Part shown: positions 1 to 5,735 of the stretch, one piece after another
Position numbering within the stretch: the first letter of the stretch is position 1
Layout of the letters: every line of letters begins with the position of its first letter
DNA from: Comamonadaceae bacterium
GTDB lineage: Bacteria; Pseudomonadota; Gammaproteobacteria; Burkholderiales; Burkholderiaceae_C
NCBI GenBank assembly: GCA_947469815.1
Contig: CANIRI010000091.1
Coordinates: 1 to 8,142, forward strand
Direction: 5' to 3'
Length of the DNA: 8,142 bases
Notes under the pieces: generated by a model
Seen by the model: the letters and a program-made list of their open reading frames with translations, nothing else
Databases searched by the model: none
What the model was told of the DNA's origin: nothing
Made by a program: the position numbers and the translations under genes

Positions 1-1318
1 GCGCAAACGTGGCCAGCAACAACGCACAACCGAGCAGCGCAGCAATAGCGCATCGGGCATAGAACTTTTGCCGGGCCGCATCAGCCATGGGCGTCATGTA
101 GCGCAGCATCACATCGCGCACGATGATGGTGCCGGTCGTGGTCACCAACAAGGCCACCATGGCGTGGATGGCCGCCAGCGCGCACACCGTTAACAACGCC
201 GTGAACCAGGGTGACTGCGCGGCCAAGGTCAGCAGGTACTGGGCGTACAACTGGCCCTCCTGGCCCGGCGGCAACTCCGGCAGCACCCGCGCCAGGGATA
301 AGCCGGCCGCATTCAGGGCCGCAGTCGCGCCCAAAAAGTCTGCGCCCAAACCTGCCAGGACCGCAAAAAACACCAGCAGGACTCCCATGCCCGCGCCACT
401 CACCCAGACCTGTTGCGGGCCGAATCCGCGGGCATCGCGGCAGCTGAAAGCCAGCATAGAAAAAGCCGGCGATGCCTGTATGCCCATGAACGCGAAGCAG
501 GTGGATAACACCATGGCGGCGGTCCAGATACCGGCCACCGGCGCTTCTTTACCCAGGCCTGCGGTGAACTGCATGACTCCGGGAGATGCCAAATAGGCGT
601 TGTAATTTTGTGCGCTGCTGCCCCAGGGTCCGACCGGCCCCTCGCCGAGCTTGGCCAGGGCTTGCATCAGCGCGTCAAAGCCTTGGTCTGCGCCCAGGTG
701 CCATAGCGCCACGAGCCCCAGCGCCAACAATCCGCTGCACAGCAGCAAGCCCTGCAAGCTGCCCACATACGCCGCCGCACGCAGACCACCAATGCACAGG
801 TAGAGCATCAGCACCAAGGTCAACACCCACATGGCCAGATGGGCTGGTATGGCACCACCACTCACCCACTGCACCAGGCTGCCCCCCGCCGCCAGTTGCA
901 GACCCGTGTAGGGAAGCGCACCAAAAAGCGCAATGCCGATCACCATGATCCGCAGCGCGTCACCGCCGTAGTAATCACTCAGCATCTCACCCGGCGTGAC
1001 ATAGCCATGGCGCTTGCCCAGCAGCCACTGCCGCTTGAAAAACAGCACGCCGGTCAGCGGCACGGTCACGGCCAGCAATGCCAGTTGACCGAACTGCAAG
1101 CCGTCGCGCATCACCAGCGACGGGAAGCCCAGCAGCGACCAGGCACCAAAGGTCGCTCCGGTGGCAAAGAGCCCGAAAACCCATGCCGGCAGCCGGCGAC
1201 TGGCCAGCAGGAAGTCAGCTGGCCCGGCCTGCACACGCGCGCTGCTCACACCCCACAGTACGCAGTAGGCGCAGTACAAGGCCAGCAGCGCAAGCAACCA
1301 GATCAGGACTTGGCTCAT
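1..1318 (-). CDS. Sodium:solute symporter (SSS) family protein, C-terminus cut by window edge
   Basis: Reading back from ATG at 1316-1318 gives 439 uninterrupted residues running off the left edge. The protein is strongly hydrophobic with many membrane helices: the first at about residues 4-24, then a Gly-rich segment GATFGAWSLLGFPS at 54-67 that resembles the first core helix of SSS transporters. The motif QASPAFSMLAF at 281-291, followed by RDARGFGPQQVW, is also SSS-like. SSS proteins (PutP, PanF, ActP, vSGLT) have a LeuT fold and normally couple Na+ to uptake of an organic solute; usual length is about 480-530, so perhaps 50-90 residues are missing. By alignment from memory, the PutP Ser340-Thr341 sodium-ligand pair falls on Ala386-Met387 here, so Na+ coupling is doubtful. 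The start lies 1 nt after the stop of the upstream gene, with a weak GGAA upstream, so translation is probably coupled. Substrate cannot be assigned. Confidence 0.85.
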   Translation of the reverse strand, partial: MSQVLIWLLALLALYCAYCVLWGVSSARVQAGPADFLLASRRLPAWVFGLFATGATFGAWSLLGFPSLVMRDGLQFGQLALLAVTVPLTGVLFFKRQWLLGKRHGYVTPGEMLSDYYGGDALRIMVIGIALFGALPYTGLQLAAGGSLVQWVSGGAIPAHLAMWVLTLVLMLYLCIGGLRAAAYVGSLQGLLLCSGLLALGLVALWHLGADQGFDALMQALAKLGEGPVGPWGSSAQNYNAYLASPGVMQFTAGLGKEAPVAGIWTAAMVLSTCFAFMGIQASPAFSMLAFSCRDARGFGPQQVWVSGAGMGVLLVFFAVLAGLGADFLGATAALNAAGLSLARVLPELPPGQEGQLYAQYLLTLAAQSPWFTALLTVCALAAIHAMVALLVTTTGTIIVRDVMLRYMTPMADAARQKFYARCAIAALLGCALLLATFA

Positions 1319-1319
1319 C

Positions 1320-1760
1320 TTATTTCCCGGCCTTGCGGTACCACAGGCTGTGCACCATGTTCCAAGTCCCACGGGTTCCATAGCGGATGATCAAGTACAG
1401 CGCCAGCACCAGGGCCATGACCGAAAAGCCGGTAATACCCAGGCCCAGATTGACGCGGCTGTATTGCGGGGTCAACAAAGCCGTGGCCACGAAGACCAAG
1501 GCAAACAAGCCAAACAAAATAAGGCCCAGCGCCACCTCACCGGCATTGAAGCCAGAGTCGAAATAGTGGTTGATCAGCACATGCCCCACAAATCCCCCGA
1601 TCAGCAGGGCGTAGCCGAGCAAACCGCAGGTCCAGTCCGAGGCGTTGAATCCACTGAGCAAAAAAGCCATGCCGAAGCTACCCGCCAACCCCCAATGCGT
1701 CATCACCGCCAGCCTGCGCTCCAGGCGGGCGATGCGGTGCTCACGGTCGTTGGCGTTCAT
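1320..1760 (-). CDS. Small four-helix inner-membrane protein, unknown function
   Basis: This frame encodes 146 residues from ATG at 1758-1760. I do not recognise the family. A short charged amphipathic N-terminus (residues 5-18, with RIARLERRLAV) is followed by four hydrophobic segments at about 21-38, 43-63, 74-95 and 104-126, then a basic end (WYRKAGK). The Asn/His/Gly-containing stretch GHVLINHYFDSGFN at 59-72 between helices 2 and 3 is the most distinctive part. An upstream in-frame TTG at 1776-1778 would add six residues; neither start has a good Shine-Dalgarno site, so the ATG is preferred only as the commoner codon. It sits 46 nt after flotillin and 1 nt before the symporter gene, so it is probably co-transcribed with both. 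By analogy with small partners such as YjcH beside ActP it could be a symporter accessory subunit, or a flotillin partner in place of NfeD/YqiJ; both are inference. Confidence 0.75.
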   Translation of the reverse strand: MNANDREHRIARLERRLAVMTHWGLAGSFGMAFLLSGFNASDWTCGLLGYALLIGGFVGHVLINHYFDSGFNAGEVALGLILFGLFALVFVATALLTPQYSRVNLGLGITGFSVMALVLALYLIIRYGTRGTWNMVHSLWYRKAGK

Positions 1761-1806
1761 CGGCACGGACTTTGGCAATTAACAGCTGAGAAGGGGCAAA
1801 GCCCTG

Positions 1807-3516
1807 TCACACCGCGCCATGGACCGAGTCCGCGCCATCGGTCTTGTCGTCCGTCACCGGAAGCGCCACGACATTACCCAGCTGACCCAGGCTGGTAATC
1901 GAGGCCGGCGACATGCCGATTTCGCCCAGCAAGGTGTCTACAAACGGTGCCTGGGCACGGAAACGCAGGGCGGAATTGACCACGTTGTCGGCCAGGCTGC
2001 CATTGCGGTTCGGACCGGTACCGTCGCCGCTGCCACCGGAGCCACCACCGCCGCCCGCATTGGCACCACTCAAACCCGGCAGGCCGTCGACCTGCAAAAT
2101 CTTGATCGAGTCGATGTTCTCCATAGGCTTGACGCTCTCACGGATGATGCTGGGCAGGTTTTCGATGAGCTTGGTGTGCAAGCCGCTGCGCCGTGATGCG
2201 TCGGAACGCATGTTTTCGGCTTCGTTGAGCTTGCGCTTGCCATCGGCCTCGACGTCGTAGCGGTATGCCGCAGCCTCGGCGGTTACGCGTTCGGCGCTGG
2301 CATGGTCGACCGCTGCGATGCGCTCGGACTCCGCCTCTTTGGTGCGCTTGATCGCTTCGCGCTCGGCCTGCTGGCTGGCCTGGATCAGGTCGATCGCCTT
2401 GCGCCGCTCGGCAACCTCGGTCTCGCGCACGGTGGCCACATGTTCCTGCGCTGCAATCATCAGCGCACGGGCACCTTCGGCCTGGGCCTGCGCCTCAGAC
2501 TCGGACTTCGACATTTCGGCCACCGCAATCACCCGGTTCTGCTCCTCAATCTCCAGCGCCCGGCGGCGCTGGATGTCGAGCTGCGCGGTCTCCTGCTCAC
2601 GCAGGATGCGCTCCGTCTCCACCGCGCGGACCTGGTTGATACGGGATTTCTCAATCTGCTCGGTGGCACGGATTTGCACCTCTTCGGTGTCGCGCTCACG
2701 CTCGGTGCGCTCGCGGGCGATTTCGGCTTTTTGCTGGGCACGCCGGGTGGCCACTTCGCTCTCCTGTTCCAAGCGCGCGTATTCGCTTTCACGGTCGATG
2801 CTGAGGGCCAGCTTCTCGGATTCGAGGTTCTTTTTGCGGATCGCAATCATCGTGTCCTGCTCGATGTCATTGCGCTTCTTCTTGCGGGTCTCGATCTCTT
2901 CGGTCAGGCGGGTCAAACCTTCGGCGTCGAAGGCGTTGGTGGGGTTGAACATCTTCATGTCCGCCTGGTCCAGGCTGGTCAGCGAAGCGGTTTCCAGCTC
3001 CAGACCGTTATCGGTCAGGGAATTGGCCACCAACTCCTTGACGCCACGGATGTATTCGCTGCGCTTCTCATGGATTTCTTCCATGGTCATGCGCGCCGCC
3101 ACCGAGCCCATCGCGTCGACAAAACGGCCTTGCACCAGGTCTTTGAGGCTGTCGGGGTTGAGGGTACGGTTACCCAGGGTACGCGCTGCTGCTGCCACCG
3201 CTTCGACCGTGGGAATCACCCGTACAAAGAACTCCACGCTCACCTCAATACGCATGCGGTTTTTGGTGATGAGCGACTTCTCGCCCATGCGCCGCACATC
3301 GATGCGCAGCGTGTTCATGCTGACCTCGGTGATATCGTGCACGATAGGCAGAACCAGCGCGCCGCTGCCCATGACCACCCGTTCTCCGCCAAAGCCGGTT
3401 CGAACAAACGAGAGGTCTTTGGACGAGTGCCGGTACAGCCAATGCAGCAGGTACACAACAATCGCGATAACAATCGCAACCAGGATAACGATAGCAATAA
3501 TGTCGGCGCCGTTCAT
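1807..3516 (-). CDS. Flotillin-like SPFH/band-7 protein, YqiK type
   Basis: The 569-residue product has the full flotillin layout. An N-terminal membrane anchor lies at about residues 5-26, followed by a basic turn (HWLYRHSS). The SPFH domain spans about 35-205, with FVRTGFGGERVVMGSGALVLPIVH at its start (given as residues 37-60) and NPTNAFDAEGLTRLTEEIE at its end. A long Glu/Arg/Lys/Ala coiled coil with repeated EA and ER patterns covers about 200-440. The C-terminal part carries IKILQVDGLPG at 471-481, a Gly/Ser-rich linker at 488-500 and a final predicted helical segment. Length is close to E. coli YqiK (about 550). Flotillins oligomerise on the inner membrane and form functional membrane microdomains that recruit transporters and signalling proteins. 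A strong GGAGGG site 8 nt upstream supports the start. It follows the rhodopsin homologue by 59 nt, the defining neighbourhood of flotillin-associated rhodopsins. No NfeD-like partner, common next to YqiK/FloT, is seen in the window. Confidence 0.93.
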   Translation of the reverse strand: MNGADIIAIVILVAIVIAIVVYLLHWLYRHSSKDLSFVRTGFGGERVVMGSGALVLPIVHDITEVSMNTLRIDVRRMGEKSLITKNRMRIEVSVEFFVRVIPTVEAVAAAARTLGNRTLNPDSLKDLVQGRFVDAMGSVAARMTMEEIHEKRSEYIRGVKELVANSLTDNGLELETASLTSLDQADMKMFNPTNAFDAEGLTRLTEEIETRKKKRNDIEQDTMIAIRKKNLESEKLALSIDRESEYARLEQESEVATRRAQQKAEIARERTERERDTEEVQIRATEQIEKSRINQVRAVETERILREQETAQLDIQRRRALEIEEQNRVIAVAEMSKSESEAQAQAEGARALMIAAQEHVATVRETEVAERRKAIDLIQASQQAEREAIKRTKEAESERIAAVDHASAERVTAEAAAYRYDVEADGKRKLNEAENMRSDASRRSGLHTKLIENLPSIIRESVKPMENIDSIKILQVDGLPGLSGANAGGGGGSGGSGDGTGPNRNGSLADNVVNSALRFRAQAPFVDTLLGEIGMSPASITSLGQLGNVVALPVTDDKTDGADSVHGAV

Positions 3517-3524
3517 AGGTCAAG

Positions 3525-3530
3525 CCCTCC
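3525..3530 (-). promoter_or_regulatory. Ribosome binding site of the flotillin gene
   Basis: GGAGGG on the minus strand, 8 nt before the flotillin ATG at 3514-3516. It is among the best Shine-Dalgarno matches in the window and decides this start. Confidence 0.75.
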
Positions 3531-3575
3531 AAGTCTGAAACGAAAAATCAACAAGAAAACTAATGTGTGCGCACA

Positions 3576-4277
3576 TCACCGGGAACTTCCGGAGTCACGC
3601 ACCGAGGCGGACAACACGGTCAAGCAAAATGCCACCGTGTTCACCACATCGCCCAGGTTGTAGACGATATTGAGTTTGGCGTCGCTCACGCCACCGGCAA
3701 ACGCGACGATGAAATAGGTCAGCGGGTACAAGGCCCAGCCGATGGAAACAATCAGCCGCATCCAGAAATAGCCCCGGTGTACGCTGAAGTTGCTGCTCTT
3801 GGCGCTGACCTCGCTCATGCGGCCAAAGAACACCTCGCCCAGCACATACAGCCAGCAGGCCAGGCCGATGAGAAAACCCAGCGAGGGGTACATCAGATTG
3901 GTCTCGCCCAGGTAGCGCGCCGTCACCATCGCAACCGAGGCGACCAGCAGACGCCAGAACAACCAAGTCGACAGCGGCGCCATGGTGTTCACAAAGAAAT
4001 ACATCACCATCACCTGCAACGGCATGCTGGCAAACCACAGGATGTAGCGGTAAATCGCCGGCATTTGACCGCTGGCCTGCCAGACCTGCCCAGCCTGGAA
4101 GTAGTGCAAGGCGCTCACCCCCATGACCAGTCCGGCCATGGTCAAAGGCAGCTTCCACTTGCGCGTAACCCAGCCGGTGCCCATGAACAGCAGCACGGTT
4201 GCGGCCAGTGTCAGCAACAACAGCAGCGAAAACGTGCCACTGGCGACATCGGTAGCCTCAAGCAACTTGGTATTCAT
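3576..4277 (-). CDS. Lysine-less flotillin-associated rhodopsin homologue (proteorhodopsin family)
   Basis: The 233-residue, seven-helix product aligns end to end with green proteorhodopsin, without its signal peptide. Shared marks include HY at 58-59 (GPR His75), YRYI-W at 76-81 with Arg77 (GPR Arg94), MPLQ at 85-88 with Gln at the colour-tuning site 105, GWALYP at 180-185 (GPR Trp197, Tyr200, Pro201) and VYNLGDVVN at 205-213 with Asp210 (GPR Asp227). Key residues are lost: the retinal Schiff-base Lys231 is Thr214 (codon ACG, 3636-3638), counterion Asp97 is Leu80, Thr101 is Ser84 and donor Glu108 is Val91. The only lysines (4, 40, 42, 160, 201) lie at helix ends or loops. It therefore cannot bind retinal covalently in the normal way nor pump protons by the known mechanism. 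The frame is intact with conserved fold residues, so it looks like a functional gene rather than a decayed one. The following flotillin gene places it with FArhodopsins. Its role is unknown: structural, ligand-binding or scaffold roles are possible. Confidence 0.92.
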   Translation of the reverse strand: MNTKLLEATDVASGTFSLLLLLTLAATVLLFMGTGWVTRKWKLPLTMAGLVMGVSALHYFQAGQVWQASGQMPAIYRYILWFASMPLQVMVMYFFVNTMAPLSTWLFWRLLVASVAMVTARYLGETNLMYPSLGFLIGLACWLYVLGEVFFGRMSEVSAKSSNFSVHRGYFWMRLIVSIGWALYPLTYFIVAFAGGVSDAKLNIVYNLGDVVNTVAFCLTVLSASVRDSGSSR

Positions 4278-4333
4278 ACAAAGGTCTCCATACGGTTCAA
4301 TTCGGTCGGGTTCTGGGTGAGGTAGAAAGTCAT
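4274..4333 (-). CDS. Possible 19-residue leader peptide before the rhodopsin gene
   Basis: In the 72-nt gap after permease 2, ATG at 4331-4333 opens a frame encoding MTFYLTQNPTELNRMETFV. Its TGA overlaps the rhodopsin ATG as ATGA, the same arrangement used between the ABC genes. This would couple its translation to the rhodopsin gene. No clear Shine-Dalgarno site precedes its ATG, and a frame this short can arise by chance, so confidence is low. Confidence 0.25.
   Translation of the reverse strand: MTFYLTQNPTELNRMETFV
4286..4289 (-). promoter_or_regulatory. Ribosome binding site of the rhodopsin-homologue gene
   Basis: GGAG on the minus strand, 8 nt before the ATG at 4275-4277. It lies inside the possible leader peptide frame and supports the chosen start. 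Confidence 0.6.
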
Positions 4334-4349
4334 GATGCGGCGGCGGGTC

Positions 4350-5735
4350 TTAAATCTGCGTGCGGATGTGCGGCGAGCGGGCGTACAGGGCCACCATGGG
4401 CAGGATCAGCAAGCCGAAAATGAACTGCTGCCACTCAAACTTCAGGCCCATGCCAACCAAAAATGAGGTCAGCACCTGCAGAACCAGCACGCCAATGACC
4501 GTGAATCCGTAACCGCCTTGGCCTCCGAGCAAGGAGGTGCCGCCCATCACGACTGCGGCCAGGGTCATAAACAAATAAGGCTGCCCGACACCAATGAATC
4601 CGCCGCCGCTCCAGCCCAGCAGCAACACACCAGTCAGCGCGGCCACGGTGCCGCTGACCATATAGGCAATCACCCAGTAGCGCCGCTCACTGATCGACAA
4701 CCGCGCGGCCGAGGTCCGGTTGCCGCCCAGCGCGTACAGATAGCGCCCATACACGGTGTTTTTCATACCGTAGACCAGAACGATGGCGACCACAGCCCAG
4801 ATCAGGATAACCGGCGGTATGGACAGACCGAAGGTGGTGCCATTCATGGCGGCCAGATTTTTCAACCAGCTGGGTACCACGCCGAACACATTGCCCGCAA
4901 AGGCACTGCCGATGCTGGTGACGATCTGGGTCAGGCCGGATACTGCAAAACCAATGCCCAGCGTCAGGATCAAAGCCTGTCCCTGCAAGCGGTAGCTCAG
5001 CATGCCGTTGAGCCAGCCAATCAGCGCGCCGAGCAACAGCACGATCAGGATCGCGACCCAGGAGTACATGCCCAGCCCGATGAGGTAGAGCAAAAACACG
5101 TTAGATGCGCCAATCACAAAAGGAATCGACAGATCCAGGCCGCCCAGCAGCGCCACCAGCGTCTGCCCGACGCAGGCCAGGCCTAGGAATGCGGCAAACA
5201 GCAGCATGGACTTGATGTTCTGGCCAGACGAAAAGCCCTCGATAAAAATGCTGCCCACGGTGAACATGGTGATCAGCACCATCAGCCCGATAAAGGCACT
5301 GCGGTTGTCCACGAACAACTGGCTGACCTGAACCGTGAAGACCAGCAAAGCGCACAGCACCAAAAAGGTGACGATGTTGAGCCAATTGAAAAAGCCAGTC
5401 ACCGTGGCCGATGCGATCAGGAAAATACCCAGAATCACCAACAGGGCGATGATCAAAATCCGGTGGCGGTACACAAAGGCCCGTGCCAGAGCAAAACCGC
5501 TGGGACCGTCGCCGCTGTCTTCCGCGCCGAACTTGGCATGTGGCGCGACATAGGCATTCCAGGTCCAGATGACCAGCGCAAAGGTGGCCGCGGTATAAAA
5601 AATCAGTTCCTGCAACACCACTTTTTGCACGATGCCCAGGATGAAACCCAGCCCAGCAATCAAAATGGCCAGAATCAGGCCGACCCACTGCAGCGCCGAC
5701 AGCCGGGTGTACAGCGTCTTGGGCGCCGCACTCAT
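4350..5735 (-). CDS. ABC transporter permease 2 (BPD_transp_2, simple-sugar/CUT2 type) with N-terminal extension
   Basis: The 461-residue product has a normal CUT2 permease core from about residue 147 to 455. The loop contacting the ATPase is visible as GRYLYALGGNRTSAARLSI at 330-348, followed by the typical AYMVSGTVAALTGVLL and a TLAAVVMGGTSLLGGQGG segment at 391-408. Typical members have about 320-350 residues; here about 145 extra N-terminal residues carry four hydrophobic segments (about 14-36, 43-60, 92-113 and 118-140) and an acidic/Gly loop at 68-80. The core would bind the ATPase and form the pore with permease 1, importing a small solute handed over by a binding protein not seen here. 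Start and stop codons overlap permease 1 by 4 nt (ATGA), with a strong AAGGAG site 5 nt upstream. The substrate (sugar, nucleoside or other) cannot be told from the sequence. Confidence 0.9.
   Translation of the reverse strand: MSAAPKTLYTRLSALQWVGLILAILIAGLGFILGIVQKVVLQELIFYTAATFALVIWTWNAYVAPHAKFGAEDSGDGPSGFALARAFVYRHRILIIALLVILGIFLIASATVTGFFNWLNIVTFLVLCALLVFTVQVSQLFVDNRSAFIGLMVLITMFTVGSIFIEGFSSGQNIKSMLLFAAFLGLACVGQTLVALLGGLDLSIPFVIGASNVFLLYLIGLGMYSWVAILIVLLLGALIGWLNGMLSYRLQGQALILTLGIGFAVSGLTQIVTSIGSAFAGNVFGVVPSWLKNLAAMNGTTFGLSIPPVILIWAVVAIVLVYGMKNTVYGRYLYALGGNRTSAARLSISERRYWVIAYMVSGTVAALTGVLLLGWSGGGFIGVGQPYLFMTLAAVVMGGTSLLGGQGGYGFTVIGVLVLQVLTSFLVGMGLKFEWQQFIFGLLILPMVALYARSPHIRTQI

Noticed and set aside
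123..1390. Several plus-strand open frames across the left end
   Set aside because: They are shadows of the minus-strand symporter gene, which is open across the whole region and shows clear transporter features.
1761..1778. TTG start at 1776-1778 adding six residues to the four-helix protein
   Set aside because: No ribosome binding site precedes it and the six residues look unremarkable. The ATG at 1758-1760 is preferred, though weakly.
1791..1805. Small GGGC-AAA-GCCC hairpin just after the flotillin stop
   Set aside because: Four-pair stem with no T-run on the minus strand; too weak to call a terminator.
3566..3575. Perfect 10-nt palindrome TGTGCGCACA next to the rhodopsin stop codon, followed on the minus strand by a T-rich stretch
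   Set aside because: There is no loop and only five base pairs per arm, and the T-rich part is interrupted, so it is not a credible terminator. An operator role cannot be supported from one copy.
2302..3663. A 453-codon open frame on the plus strand across the flotillin gene
   Set aside because: It lies antisense to a complete, recognisable flotillin, and its translation is repetitive with no family resemblance. High GC and the Glu/Arg coiled-coil codons explain the lack of stops.
3567..4325. A 252-codon plus-strand open frame across the rhodopsin gene
   Set aside because: Its product is His/Gln-rich and low in hydrophobicity, typical of the antisense of membrane-protein codons. The minus-strand rhodopsin explains the region.
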